Source: JAJXSS01 sp964547135 (lineage in GTDB: Bacteria > Planctomycetota > Phycisphaerae > Phycisphaerales > Phycisphaeraceae). From it: a stretch of 64,000 bases of DNA. Below the pieces are notes generated by a model. That model searched no databases, had not been told where the DNA came from, and saw only the letters and a program-made list of their open reading frames with translations. The DNA is taken from positions 1 to 64,000 of the forward strand of contig CAZJMK010000012.1 in NCBI GenBank assembly GCA_964547135.1, written 5' to 3'. Shown here one piece after another: positions 48,601 through 56,973 of the stretch (position 1 is the stretch's first letter; each line of letters begins with the position of its first letter). Made by a program: the position numbers and the translations under genes.

Positions 48601-49259
48601 ATGAAAAGCAGTTGGAGGATGAGGTCGAACCGATTTTCAAGCGTTTGGTGGAACAGTGTAAAAATGAAAAGTTGCTGACGCCGAAGGTGGTGTATGGGTA
48701 TTACCCGGCTGCGGCAGAGGGCGATGCCGTGGTGGTGTATGACCCGGCGGACCCGCAGCGCGAAATCGAACGCTTTGATTTTCCGCGTCAGAGCAGTCGG
48801 CAGAAATTATGTTTGAGTGATTATTTCCGACCTGTCGGTGATGAACAGCGCGATGTGCTGGGCCTGATGTGTGTGACCGTCGGCAATGTCATCAGCCAGA
48901 AAACCAAGGCACTTTTTGAAAGCAACCAGTACCAGAAATATTTGTACCTGCACGGGCTGGGCGTCGAATGTGCTGAGGCATTGGCGGAATACTGGCACAA
49001 GCGCATGAGGCAGGAACTGGGCATTGCGGGGGATGATTCGCCGCGCATTCGTGAACTGTTCACGCAGGGGTATCGCGGGTCACGTTACAGTTTCGGTTAC
49101 CCAGCCTGCCCGGACATGAGCCACCAGGATAAGTTGTTTCGATTGGTGAAACCGGAGCGCATCGGCTGTGTGCTGACGGAAAACTGGCAGATCGACCCGG
49201 AGCAGTCCACCAGTGCCATCATCGTGCATCACCCGGCGGCGAAGTATTTCGCGGTGTGA
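45672..49259 (+). CDS. metH: Cobalamin-dependent methionine synthase
   Basis: Transfers a methyl group from methyl-tetrahydrofolate to homocysteine via B12. All four modules of a 1195-aa enzyme are present: homocysteine-binding barrel (residues 1-330; zinc Cys in LGLNCATGP and IVGGCCGTTPEH), pterin-binding barrel (about 345-620; NVGERTNASGSRAFK), cobalamin cap and B12 domain (about 660-880; DVHDIGKNLVDIIL, with the His that ligates cobalt) and the C-terminal SAM-dependent reactivation domain (about 960-1195; ending IVHHPAAKYFAV). A low-complexity Ala/Thr/Ser linker lies around residue 905. The ATG at 45672 has AAGGA about 10 nt upstream. No cobalamin riboswitch is seen upstream. Confidence 0.97.
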   Translation: MHPWVDILKKRVLVFDGAMGTQVHKLPLDVQKDYLGRENCPEVLNLSRPEAIQTIHENYLLAGADVVETNTFGGSKLVLVEFELEDRCREVNRTAAQIARRACQAVEAAQPGRKCFVAGSLGPGTKLVTLGNTTWDIMLDSYTEQVRGLLDGGVDALLIETAQDILQVKCAINACVDALSERGLKPLLPDGRGDVPIMAQVTIETTGTMLLGTEISAAAVALEPFPIFSLGLNCATGPTEMTEHVHWLGRHWPRHISVQPNAGLPVLVEGRTEYPLGPEPFAQALAKFIDDHGISIVGGCCGTTPEHLQALVKLISHKPVPRLEKVAWRAACSSLYEPVDYRQDNSTLNVGERTNASGSRAFKKTLEAEDWDAMVSLAREQGREGSHLIDVNVDYAGRDNPRDMREIVTRFVRQVNLPMMLDSTQPGTLEAGLKCAGGKCILNSANLEEGEEKFARMVALAKRYGAALVLGCIDEDPQEAMARTAERKIAIAKRMHQLATQTYGLDERDIFFDPLVLPISTGMDKDRRSALETIEGTRLIAQTFPNCQITCGLSNVSFGLKPAARVVLNSVFLHELMNAGLTSAILHVSKILPKTKIDDAQWQAALDLIYDRRTSQSTDMAMPGSNGDPLQKFIDLFPDEAGGGKGKADAAPALESLPIEDRLRRHIIDGEKRHLIENLDAARQKYTPLEIINDHLLAGMKTVGELFGSGQMQLPFVLQSAEVMKMAVAHLQQFMEKIAGQSKGIIVLATVKGDVHDIGKNLVDIILSNNGYTVHNLGIKQPISNIIDSWRKTGAQAIGLSGLLVKSVQVMKENLEELNSLSITVPVVLGGAALSRHYCENDLRSTYNGSVYYGRDAFEGLRIMDHLVSGQTSLLDDEIAARLTKRAEAEEKIAAAQAAQAATVSSTAVTGGKACATGSSAAQSAGLVKANVPVPPFLGDRVVEGIRLDDITPFVNKVALYRGQWQFKKGPRSDDEYEKQLEDEVEPIFKRLVEQCKNEKLLTPKVVYGYYPAAAEGDAVVVYDPADPQREIERFDFPRQSSRQKLCLSDYFRPVGDEQRDVLGLMCVTVGNVISQKTKALFESNQYQKYLYLHGLGVECAEALAEYWHKRMRQELGIAGDDSPRIRELFTQGYRGSRYSFGYPACPDMSHQDKLFRLVKPERIGCVLTENWQIDPEQSTSAIIVHHPAAKYFAV

Positions 49260-49262
49260 AAA

Positions 49263-49756
49263 GAAGTGGTCGAGTGGTCAAGTGGTCGAGTGATTCATGA
49301 TGTTTAGCGCGGACGCTTTGCATCGGCGGATTTGACGCCGTGCCCTTCAGGGCCGGATGTTTGCGGGTGAAAACCGGGGCTGAAGCCCTCGGCGTCAGTT
49401 GTTTTCGCACCGGGTGCCACTGGCCGCTTGCCTGCCAGTGTGAATATCGTGCGTCAAGGCACTGGCAACAAGTTGCCACAGGCGCCCGGCGATTGTGAAT
49501 GTAGCCCAGCCCCCGGGGCGCCCTCGGCTGGGTTAACAACCATTGACTTTTTCACCGCCGGGGGCGGCGGTGCCACAAAGAATTGGCAACAAGTTGCCAG
49601 TGGCACCCGAACATCATACGGTCACCGACGATCCGCCCTCACCCTACCCTCTCCCGGGGGGGGAGAGGGGGTTTGAAGCACTCGGCCACTTGACCACTTG
49701 ACCACTCAACCACTTGACCACTTGACCACTTGACCACTCGGCCGCTTGGCCGCTTT
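49263..49756 (+). repeat. Dense mosaic of intergenic repeat modules (C-B'-A, I, L, I, J, C)
   Basis: C (gtggtcgagtggtcaagtgg) at 49263-49296, B' (gcggacgctttgcatcggcg) at 49301-49330, complete A in reverse (gacgccgtgcccttcagggc ... agccctcggcgtca) at 49332-49397, I (caaggcactggcaacaagtt) at 49408-49490, L (gtagcccagcccccggggcg ... gcggcggtgccacaaag) at 49497-49578, I again at 49580-49611, J (ctctcccggggggggagagg) at 49630-49673 and a long C array at 49678-49756. The whole 501-bp gap between metH and the DAHP synthase gene consists of repeats. Confidence 0.87.
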
Positions 49757-49760
49757 GTCA

Positions 49761-50873
49761 TCACTGCCTCAGTTGCTCATACGCCCACATCAGCAACTCT
49801 TCCGTTTTGTCCCAGCCGATGCACTGATCGGTGATCGACTGGCCGTAAAGCAGTTTTTCGACTGGTTGCGGGAAAGGTTGGCTGCCCTCGACGATGTTGC
49901 TTTCCACCAGCAGGCCCATGAGTGCATGATTGCCGGCCAGGCGTTGTTCGATCACGTTGCGCCAGACGCGTTCCTGATTCTGAAACTTTTTCGCCGCGTT
50001 GGCGTGTGAGCAATCGACCATGATGCCCGGGCACAATTTCGCAGCCCGCAAAGCCTCACTGGTTTTCGTCAGGGTTTCGGGGTCGTAATTCGGGCCGGTT
50101 TTTCCACCGCGTAAAATGATGTGCCCATGTTTGTTGCCCCGGGTTTGAATGACTGCGGTGCGACCGTCGGTGTCGATACCCAGAAAACTATGCGATGTGC
50201 GGGCCGCGACCATGGCATCGATGGCGATTTGCAGGTCGCCGCTGGTGCCGTTCTTGTACCCCACCGGCATCGACAGCCCCGAAGCCATTTCACGATGCGT
50301 CTGACTTTCAATCGTGCGTGCCCCGATGGCGGCCCAGGTGACCAAATCATCCATGTACTGCGGCGTGATCGGGTCGAGCATTTCCGTCCCCGCGGCCAAC
50401 CCCATCTGCGTGATTTCAACCAGCAGTTTGCGTGCCCGGCGCAGACCGGTTTCAATGTCGAACGTGCCGTCGAGGTGCGGGTCGTTGATCAGGCCCTTCC
50501 AGCCGACGGTGGTGCGCGGCTTTTCAAAATAGACGCGCATGACCACGAACATGCGGTCCTGCACCTTTTGCACCACCTCGCGCAGACGATGGGCGTAATC
50601 GAGGGCTGCGGCGGGGTCGTGAATCGAGCATGGGCCGATGACCACCAGCAGGCGGGTGTCGCTGCCGGAAAGAATTTGTTTGATGGTTTCCCGTCCGGCC
50701 ACGACGGTCTGATGCGAAGTTTCCGGCGTTGGCAGGTCGAGTTTCACCTGTCGCGGGGTGACCAGTTGCCGTGCCTGTGCGACATTGAGGTCGGTCGTCG
50801 GGCGCAGCGCCGCCCAGCCGCCGGTCGCAGGCGGTGTTGCCGTCGAACTCCAACCTTCACTTTTCTTTGTCAC
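49761..50873 (-). CDS. aroG: 3-deoxy-7-phosphoheptulonate (DAHP) synthase, class I
   Basis: The first enzyme of the shikimate pathway, joining phosphoenolpyruvate and erythrose-4-phosphate. Signature VVIGPCSIHDPAAALDYAHR near residue 90; other motifs are VYFEKPRTTVGWKGLINDP, MPVGYKNGTSGDLQIAIDA, HIILRGGKTGPNYD and VDCSHANAAKKFQNQ, matching the AroF/G/H type. From the GTG at 50873 the length is 370 aa, close to the family value. That GTG has GGGAGG 5 nt upstream; the longer ORF from 50948 would translate repeat module K and is rejected. Confidence 0.95.
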   Translation of the reverse strand: MTKKSEGWSSTATPPATGGWAALRPTTDLNVAQARQLVTPRQVKLDLPTPETSHQTVVAGRETIKQILSGSDTRLLVVIGPCSIHDPAAALDYAHRLREVVQKVQDRMFVVMRVYFEKPRTTVGWKGLINDPHLDGTFDIETGLRRARKLLVEITQMGLAAGTEMLDPITPQYMDDLVTWAAIGARTIESQTHREMASGLSMPVGYKNGTSGDLQIAIDAMVAARTSHSFLGIDTDGRTAVIQTRGNKHGHIILRGGKTGPNYDPETLTKTSEALRAAKLCPGIMVDCSHANAAKKFQNQERVWRNVIEQRLAGNHALMGLLVESNIVEGSQPFPQPVEKLLYGQSITDQCIGWDKTEELLMWAYEQLRQ

Positions 50874-50916
50874 TTTTGCCTCCCGATCCGCAAATCGTAT
50901 CACCACACCAATGCAG

Positions 50917-51000
50917 TAGCTGGGAGCTAGTGGCTGGTGGCTGGGCATAAACGATCACGATCCTTTGTTTTCCAAGCCCCAAGCTCCTAGCTCCATTCCG
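50917..51000 (+). repeat. Intergenic repeat module K
   Basis: gagctagtggctggtggctg and ccaagctcctagctcc face each other as partial inverted arms. A related copy lies at 18537-18610. It sits just upstream of the DAHP synthase start. Confidence 0.72.
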
Positions 51001-51041
51001 TGGTAAATAATGCCACGATTTACCCTGCACGTTGCATCCAA

Positions 51042-51072
51042 ATAAAACACCCCGGCTAAAACCGGGGCGTTT
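51042..51072 (-). terminator. Rho-independent terminator of the porin gene
   Basis: On the minus strand: GCCCCGG-TTTTAG-CCGGGGT stem-loop followed by GTTTTATTT. It lies about 35 bp past the porin stop codon. Confidence 0.83.
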
Positions 51073-51104
51073 ATCGTAGCACACTCAGCCCATCGATTCC
51101 TGTT

Positions 51105-52580
51105 TCAGAAGGTGAACACAAACTCAAGCCGGAGGAACGTGCCCATTTTGTCGCGGGGGGCGGTGTAGTAGTCGCCGGGGAAGAAAAGTTCGCCATTCAA
51201 CCGGGTGGACAGAAATTCGTTGAACTTGTATTTCAGGCACATGGCCAGTATGTGGCCGCGCACCGTGCCGTCGTCACTGAAACCCGCACCAGCCGGGGCG
51301 GGCACATCACGCATGGTGTTTTCATCCGCCAGTAAAAAGTGATAGTCCAGGCTGGCGTTGAAATTTTCAAACAAGTCGCTTTGCACGCCGACGTTCAGGC
51401 GGTGGAAGTTGGTCGCTTCACCCACGCGGTTCTCAGCGGCAAAACCATACACCATGTACTCGGACCACTGCGGCCAACGGCCCCACAATGGGTCGAACTG
51501 ATTCGACTTGGTGGAGTCGGGGTCGTTGCCGGTGAGGTATTCGTACCCGCCGCGTATCTGCGTTTTCATCGCGTCGTTGAAGCTGTACACCACATTGGAT
51601 CGCACACCAAAGGCCAGGTGTTCCGCACCGTTACGATTGCCGAACTGTCCTGCGCCTTCGACGACCGCCTTCCAGTTGTCATCGAACTTGTGGCTGATGT
51701 GCGAGCCGAAGGTGTAAAGGTCAGCGTTGATACCGCCGGAGCGACCGGTCGAACTGAAGGCCGGGCCGCCTGAACCGGGCACCAGCATGTTGTTGTACCG
51801 CTCCCCATGGTAGTAAATGAAATACGGGCTGATGGTCGTCTCTTTGCTGAGCTTGTGCGTGACATACAAAATCGCGCCGGTTTCATCCTGTTCCGTCTGG
51901 TTTTCAATGTCGCTGTTGATCGTGGGCAGGTACGCATTGCTGCGCGAGGCCTGCACCACCCCGATCGCATCGACCGTGGTATTGATGTCATCGAACTTGA
52001 AATTGAACCGGGCTGCGTCCAGGTAATTGGTGCGTGACCCGTCCACCGGTGTGCCGTCAAGCACCAGCCAACCATCGCCGAGTTTGATGTCCTGTCGGCC
52101 CAGCGTCACGGTCATCGGCAGATCGAGCACCTTGCCGACCTTCACGTAAAGCTGATCGATATACACCGGGCTGTTGTACCACTCGACATAGCTGTCGGGG
52201 GTTTCATAATGTCGGCCTTCGTACATCAGTCGCACGCCGATTTCCAGATCGTCCGCAGGCGTGAACGTGTTCCACCAGCGGGCACGATAGCGTTGCAAAT
52301 GACGTTCATGCGTCGGGCTGAACTCACTCATGGTGTGCAGGTGCAGGTACTTTTCACGCAGACGCACATCCGCGCCCCACTTCCACCAGGGGGCTGGGTT
52401 GGTCACTTCTTTGCGCCAAGCGTCCCAGGTTTGTTCCGCAGGTTCGACGACAGCCGACCCCGCCCCGGCTGCAACCGTTGCATCCGTCGCTGCGGTCGTC
52501 GCTGTGGTTTGTGCGTTGACAGCCTGGTTGGTGACCAGCACTGCCGCCAGCCCGAGCATCATCGTTTGGGTGTTCAACAT
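51105..52580 (-). CDS. Alginate-export-family outer-membrane porin
   Basis: A beta-barrel outer-membrane protein of 491 aa. The signal peptide (MLNTQTMMLGLAAVLVTNQA, cleavage near VNA-QTT) is followed by an Ala/Thr-rich segment and a barrel with the alternating pattern and signatures of the alginate_exp family (PF13372): VTLGRQDIKLGDGWLVLDGT and the following PVDGSRTNYLDAARFNFKFD. The last strand ends in Phe (FLRLEFVFTF), typical of outer-membrane proteins. The substrate is probably a polysaccharide or small solute; not established. ATG 52580 is preferred: GGAGG ends 6 nt upstream (the adjacent ATG at 52583 is too close). Confidence 0.86.
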   Translation of the reverse strand: MLNTQTMMLGLAAVLVTNQAVNAQTTATTAATDATVAAGAGSAVVEPAEQTWDAWRKEVTNPAPWWKWGADVRLREKYLHLHTMSEFSPTHERHLQRYRARWWNTFTPADDLEIGVRLMYEGRHYETPDSYVEWYNSPVYIDQLYVKVGKVLDLPMTVTLGRQDIKLGDGWLVLDGTPVDGSRTNYLDAARFNFKFDDINTTVDAIGVVQASRSNAYLPTINSDIENQTEQDETGAILYVTHKLSKETTISPYFIYYHGERYNNMLVPGSGGPAFSSTGRSGGINADLYTFGSHISHKFDDNWKAVVEGAGQFGNRNGAEHLAFGVRSNVVYSFNDAMKTQIRGGYEYLTGNDPDSTKSNQFDPLWGRWPQWSEYMVYGFAAENRVGEATNFHRLNVGVQSDLFENFNASLDYHFLLADENTMRDVPAPAGAGFSDDGTVRGHILAMCLKYKFNEFLSTRLNGELFFPGDYYTAPRDKMGTFLRLEFVFTF

Positions 52581-52779
52581 CATGAGCCTCCATATGAACG
52601 TGAACAAATCGGACAACTTCAGGTCGTTCCTGAAATACAAGGACCCGCCCGAACCCCATATCGGTTGATCGCATGAGGCAACTTCACAAGAGTCCATTTT
52701 CTTCTTGATGCCCGCGAGTATCGGTCACAAGGCTATCGGGCCATGGGTGTAACAAAAAGAGGGCCAAGAAATTGTTCTT

Positions 52780-52990
52780 GGTTAGCGCCGCGATTTATCG
52801 CGTCTGGTCAGATGTGGTTCATCGGTTGGTCGGTGAGTCGGTTAATCGGTCGGAGCAAAGGCAGTTCCGACCGAGTAACCGATTCACTGACTCACCGATT
52901 AACTTTTCAGAATACCCAAGCCCTCGGCCTATCGGCCTCGTTCTTGGCTTGGTAAATCCGAAATTCCAAATCCGAAATTCGAAATTTACA
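52780..52990 (+). repeat. Composite intergenic repeat, modules B-F-E-D
   Basis: B (ttagcgccgcgatttatcgc) at 52780-52809, F with arms (ttggtcggtgagtcggttaa and gagtaaccgattcactgact) at 52812-52908, E (atacccaagccctcggccta ... cgttcttggcttggt) at 52909-52957, and D (aaatccgaaattccaaatcc) to 52990. It is the best-preserved copy of this order. The rest of the 617-bp gap (52581-52779 and 52991-53197) shows no gene and no repeat module; it should contain the porin and tig promoters. Confidence 0.88.
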
Positions 52991-53197
52991 TCGCATTTGA
53001 CCCGCACGGCCAACCCGTTCATAATGTCCGGCTTGCCGAGATACCGGCGGAAGGCCGCGTGAGCCCCGCCAGGCGCTGGTCGGCAACCATTCACCCCCGT
53101 TGAGTTTCTCAAAACCACGCGCCACAATCATTGAATCACCTGTTAACCCTGTTGCGATTGTCTTTGGACGACGCAACCCTGCCCGGAGCCATTCACC

Positions 53198-54634
53198 ATG
53201 ACCGATACCCCCGACACCCCTGTCACCCCCACAGCCGAAACCCCTGTTGTTGAAACCCCAGCCGCAGACGCCAAACCCAAGCTCGAACAAACCATCACCG
53301 TCGGCGACGCAGGCCCGGCGCGCAAATCGATCACCATCGAAATCCCCGCAGCCCGCATCGAAGCCAAGCTCAAGGAAAACATGGGCAAGCTCAAAACCGA
53401 TGCATCCATTCCGGGCTTTCGGCGCGGTCGCGCCCCGATGCGACTGATTGAAAAACGCTTCGGCGATACGCTGCGCGAGGATGTGCGCGGCCAACTGATC
53501 AGCGAAAGCTACAGCCAGGCCGTCGAGGAACAGAAACTCGAAGTGCTGGGCGAACCCGAAGTCAAAGACATCGACAAACTGAAACTGCCCGACAGCGGAC
53601 CAATGACCGTTGTCGTTGAAGTGGAAGTCGTACCCAACTTTGAACTGCCCGACCTGACGGGCGTCGCCATTCAAAAACCCAGGCTGGAAGTGACCGATGC
53701 CCAGGTGCAGGAGGAAGTGAAAAACCTGCAGAAGCGTTACGGGAAGATGAACCCCGTCACCGAAGGCGGCGCTCTTGCGGAAGATTTTGTGTTGGTCGAT
53801 CTGCGCATTCTCGAAGGCGAAAATGCCCAAGCCGACGCCACGGAAATCGCCCATCACCCGGGTACGTATGTGCTGGTCACCGGCGAAGAGCAGCAGTTCA
53901 AGGGCCAGGTGGCGGGCATTGCCATCGATGACCTTGGCAAAACCATGGCGGATAAAAAAGTCGGCGATGTCATCACGTTGTCGATCACCGGGCCTGCGGG
54001 TCATGAAGATGAACGCATCGCCAACAAACCGGTGACGCTGATGCTGCGGGTGGACAAAATCGAACGCATTGAACTGACGCCGGTGGACGATGTCGCCAAA
54101 CAGATGGGCATGGAAAATGCCGAGGCCCTGAGTACCCGAATCAAGGAAGTGCTTCAGTCACGCAACGAACGTTCACAGAAGCAGGCCATGCACCAGCAAC
54201 TCACCGCGCTGCTTTTGGAAAAGCTGCCGATGGAACTGCCCAGCAACCTGAGCAAGCGGCAGACCGCCCGCTTGCTGCATCGTCAGGCGGTGGACATGGC
54301 CATGCAGGGCGTGCCGGAAACGGACATCGCACAGAAGATCGCCGAGGCCAAGGCCGGGAGCGAAGAACAGGCTGCCCGTCAGCTCAAACTGTTTTTCATC
54401 CTTGATCGACTGGCGCGCAAGCACAACATTGATGTAACGGAAAACGAAGTGAACCAGGCGATTTATATGGTGGCCATGCAGCAGGGTCGCCGCCCGGAAA
54501 AATTGCGTCAGCAGATGCAACGCAGCGGACAGATCGAACAGGTGTACCTGGAAATCCGCGATACCAAGACGCTGGACAAGGTGCTGGAAACCGCGACGAT
54601 CAGTGAAGTGGAAAAGGTCGAAACGGCGAAATAA
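53198..54634 (+). CDS. tig: Trigger factor
   Basis: A ribosome-associated chaperone and peptidyl-prolyl isomerase of 478 aa. An acidic Pro/Thr-rich N-terminal tail (about 30 residues, TDTPDTPVTPTAETPVVE) precedes the ribosome-binding domain with its signature PGFRRGRAPMRLIEKRFG (usual GFRxGKxP). The FKBP-like PPIase region (about residues 175-280: EDFVLVDLRILEG ... GKTMADKKVGDVITLSITGP) and the C-terminal helical chaperone arms follow (to KVETAK). The ATG at 53198 gives the observed tail. It is the first gene of the tig - small protein - clpX arrangement common in bacteria; clpP is not between them. Confidence 0.95.
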   Translation: MTDTPDTPVTPTAETPVVETPAADAKPKLEQTITVGDAGPARKSITIEIPAARIEAKLKENMGKLKTDASIPGFRRGRAPMRLIEKRFGDTLREDVRGQLISESYSQAVEEQKLEVLGEPEVKDIDKLKLPDSGPMTVVVEVEVVPNFELPDLTGVAIQKPRLEVTDAQVQEEVKNLQKRYGKMNPVTEGGALAEDFVLVDLRILEGENAQADATEIAHHPGTYVLVTGEEQQFKGQVAGIAIDDLGKTMADKKVGDVITLSITGPAGHEDERIANKPVTLMLRVDKIERIELTPVDDVAKQMGMENAEALSTRIKEVLQSRNERSQKQAMHQQLTALLLEKLPMELPSNLSKRQTARLLHRQAVDMAMQGVPETDIAQKIAEAKAGSEEQAARQLKLFFILDRLARKHNIDVTENEVNQAIYMVAMQQGRRPEKLRQQMQRSGQIEQVYLEIRDTKTLDKVLETATISEVEKVETAK

Positions 54635-54654
54635 ACCGGACGGGTTTACTTTTC

Positions 54655-54684
54655 AAAGCCCAGGCATGGCCATGCCTGGGCTTT
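54655..54684 (+). terminator. Terminator hairpin after tig
   Basis: A perfect 14-bp stem (AAAGCCCAGGCATG / CATGCCTGGGCTTT) with only 2 nt between the arms, ending in TTTATAATTC. It lies 20 bp after the tig stop. Confidence 0.85.
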
Positions 54685-54726
54685 ATAATTCATCAAAATA
54701 ATTCGTCAAACATCTTCGAGCGACCT

Positions 54727-55050
54727 ATGTTCAACCTGTTCGCCCAAGCCCCGGCGCAGCAGACCCAATCAATCATGATTTGGGCGGGGGTCACGCTGCT
54801 CGTGGCCATGGTGCTCATCGTGCTGGGCGTCATCGTGTATCGCCGATTCAATCGCAACGATGGTGATGATGGGTCACAGGTCGGCTTCAGCCTGGAAGAC
54901 CTGCGCATCCTTCATCAACAGGGTCAACTCAGTGATGATGAGTTCAACCGTGCCCGTGAACATCTGCTGGCCAAATTCCCCACCGATTCTCCACCCGAGC
55001 AAGGCCCGGATAACCCCGCCAAACCGGGCATAACCCCTTCGCATGATTGA
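54727..55050 (+). CDS. Small membrane protein with SHOCT-like C-terminal segment
   Basis: A 107-aa protein with one N-terminal helix (MIWAGVTLLVAMVLIVLGVIVY) and a cytoplasmic part that includes LRILHQQGQLSDDEFNRARE. This matches the SHOCT-like pattern (short helical hairpin, --L--G-I-EEEF---K). The Pro-rich tail (PTDSPPEQGPDNPAKPG) is unstructured. Function unknown; SHOCT domains are often linkers for oligomerisation. It lies between tig and clpX, as similar small genes do in related genomes. Confidence 0.75.
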   Translation: MFNLFAQAPAQQTQSIMIWAGVTLLVAMVLIVLGVIVYRRFNRNDGDDGSQVGFSLEDLRILHQQGQLSDDEFNRAREHLLAKFPTDSPPEQGPDNPAKPGITPSHD

Positions 55051-55249
55051 TCACCAGCGGTTTGCTAGAATGTCATATGCGTTGCAGCACTGAAAAAAAG
55101 GTCGGTGTAACGTAACTTGCAGCGGTCAAGGCGATTGAGCCGATGGTCGATCATACATAGAGAACGGGCTTTTACCTGACTCAACAGGGCATGAGCCTGC
55201 ATGGACCGCTGCCCCCCACCAATGCTACGACAAGGACGGTATTCATCGC

Positions 55250-56527
55250 ATGGAAAACAACACTCCCGGTGACAGTGGTTTCAAGGGTCGCAGGGTTACC
55301 ACCTGCTCTTTCTGCGGCAAGACCTCCCGCGAGGTCGGCCCAATGGTCGAAGGCCCCAATGATGTTTACATCTGTGCCAACTGCACCGACCTGTGCCAGA
55401 ATATTTTCAAACAGGAACGGCGGAAGGTTCAGTCCGCCCGCCCCACTTTCGGGGCCATTCCTTCGCCCAAACAGATCAAGGAATTTTTGGATCAGTACGT
55501 CATCGGCCAGGACATCGCCAAGCGCGCCCTGTCGGTCTGCGTACACAATCATTACAAGCGGCTGACCGCGCGTGATGACAAGGATTGCCCGGTTGAAATT
55601 GAAAAGTCCAACATTTTGATGCTCGGTCCGACGGGCAGTGGTAAAACACTATTGGCGCGCACGCTTGCTCGCATTTTGAACGTGCCCTTTGCGATTGGTG
55701 ATGCGACCACGCTCACTGAAGCCGGGTACGTCGGCGAAGACGTTGAAAACCTGCTGCTGCGATTGTTGCAGGCAGCGGACTTTGATTTGGAAAGTGCCCA
55801 GCGCGGCATCATTTACATTGACGAAATCGACAAGATCGCCAAAACGCAGCACAACGTTTCGATCACCCGCGATGTGTCGGGCGAAGGTGTGCAGCAGGCG
55901 CTTTTGAAAATGTTGGAAGGCACGGTCGCCAACGTTCCGCCGCAGGGCGGGCGCAAGCACCCCGAGCAGCAGTACATTCAGGTCGATACGTCGCACATTC
56001 TGTTCATCGTCGGCGGGACGTTCGTCGGCTTGCAGGACATTGTGCGCAAGCGCCTGGGGCACAAGTCGATCGGCTTTGCTTCGGAACATGAGAGCGATCA
56101 GGACCAGGGCGAATGGATTTTGTCGAAAGTCACGCCGGAGGATTTGACCGAGTTCGGCATGATCCCGGAATTCATCGGGCGACTGCCGGTGTGCTGTGCG
56201 CTCGAACCCCTGGGCGAAAAAGCGCTGGTGCAGATTTTGACCGAACCGAAAAATGCGCTGGTTCGCCAGTATCAACATCTGTTCGGCATGGAAAACTGCC
56301 AACTCGAATTCACCATGCCTGCGTTGCGCAAGTTGGCGCAGGCGGCGATTGCCCGTGACACCGGAGCACGTGCGTTGCGCGGGGTGATGGAGGATTTGAT
56401 GCTGAATTTGATGTACGAGCTGCCGGATAAAAAGGTCGAAGGCGCCAAGTATGTGATTGATGATTGGGCGGTGAACAAACGCATTCACCTGGATGATTTG
56501 CGGATGGTGAAAAAGGAATCAGCTTGA
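55250..56527 (+). CDS. clpX: ATP-dependent Clp protease ATP-binding subunit ClpX
   Basis: An AAA+ unfoldase that feeds substrates to ClpP, 425 aa as expected. The N-terminal zinc-binding domain (CSFCGKTSREVGPMVEGP ... CANCTDLC, residues 17-55) binds adaptors. Walker A is GPTGSGKTLLART (about residue 126), the pore/ATP region includes VGEDVENLLLRLL, Walker B is IIYIDEIDKIA (about 188), and the IGF loop and sensor motifs follow (EFIGRLPV, ARALRGVMEDLMLNLMYELP). The ATG at 55250 lies just before the zinc domain. clpP is not adjacent, which is unusual but not unique. Confidence 0.97.
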   Translation: MENNTPGDSGFKGRRVTTCSFCGKTSREVGPMVEGPNDVYICANCTDLCQNIFKQERRKVQSARPTFGAIPSPKQIKEFLDQYVIGQDIAKRALSVCVHNHYKRLTARDDKDCPVEIEKSNILMLGPTGSGKTLLARTLARILNVPFAIGDATTLTEAGYVGEDVENLLLRLLQAADFDLESAQRGIIYIDEIDKIAKTQHNVSITRDVSGEGVQQALLKMLEGTVANVPPQGGRKHPEQQYIQVDTSHILFIVGGTFVGLQDIVRKRLGHKSIGFASEHESDQDQGEWILSKVTPEDLTEFGMIPEFIGRLPVCCALEPLGEKALVQILTEPKNALVRQYQHLFGMENCQLEFTMPALRKLAQAAIARDTGARALRGVMEDLMLNLMYELPDKKVEGAKYVIDDWAVNKRIHLDDLRMVKKESA

Positions 56528-56554
56528 TTTGTATGGATCCAATCGCATCACCAC

Positions 56555-56585
56555 AACCCCCGGTCAATGATCGGGGGTTTTTTTA
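56555..56585 (+). terminator. Rho-independent terminator of clpX
   Basis: Stem AACCCCCG / CGGGGGTT with loop gtcaatgat and a TTTTTTTATT tail. It is 27 bp after the clpX stop and just before the convergent toxin gene. Confidence 0.93.
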
Positions 56586-56598
56586 TTGGCGGAAAACA

Positions 56599-56949
56599 TC
56601 AGGGATGGGGCGTGATGGCGATGATGGTGATTTGGCCTTGGTCGGGGCCGTAACACCAGAACAAGCGGTACGCACCGGGGGTGCGGTTTTGCACGTAGGC
56701 TTCGAACACTTTGTCGCCCTTGCGGTAGGGATGATCGATGGAGTGAAAGACATGCGTTTGCAGGCCGGGGTGGCGCGGGTTCTCGGCCAGTAGTTGCAGG
56801 CACTTGATCACCTGTGCATACAACCCCCCTGTTTTGCCGGAAGCTGATTTTTGTGATGCGGGTTTGCGTGCGGTTGAACGTGTAGCCGCGTGCTCCAGTT
56901 CATCGAAGGCTTGTCGGGCGGCACGGGTCCATAACAATTCAAAGGGCAT
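56599..56949 (-). CDS. RelE/ParE-type toxin
   Basis: A 116-aa protein of the RelE/ParE/YoeB fold: start MPFELLWTRAARQAFDEL, a Lys/Ser-rich loop (ARKPASQKSASGKTG) that is longer than usual, LLAENPRHPGLQTHVF and the C-terminal strands GAYRLFWCYGPDQGQITIIAI with catalytic-type Arg/Tyr residues. RelE-family toxins cleave mRNA on the ribosome. The ATG at 56949 (6 nt inside the longer frame) is chosen. It lies 24 bp downstream of the AbrB-like gene in the same orientation, the order of type II toxin-antitoxin loci. Confidence 0.75.
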   Translation of the reverse strand: MPFELLWTRAARQAFDELEHAATRSTARKPASQKSASGKTGGLYAQVIKCLQLLAENPRHPGLQTHVFHSIDHPYRKGDKVFEAYVQNRTPGAYRLFWCYGPDQGQITIIAITPHP

Positions 56950-56973
56950 GATCAATCACTCATGATTGTGCGG

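Noticed and set aside
49678..49756. Possible CRISPR array in the repeated ttgaccac units
   Set aside because: Units are 8-9 nt and contiguous, with no spacers of 30 nt and no cas genes nearby; it is module C.
50874..50948. N-terminal extension of the DAHP synthase gene
   Set aside because: The extension translates repeat module K; a GTG at 50873 has a much better Shine-Dalgarno sequence and gives the usual protein length.
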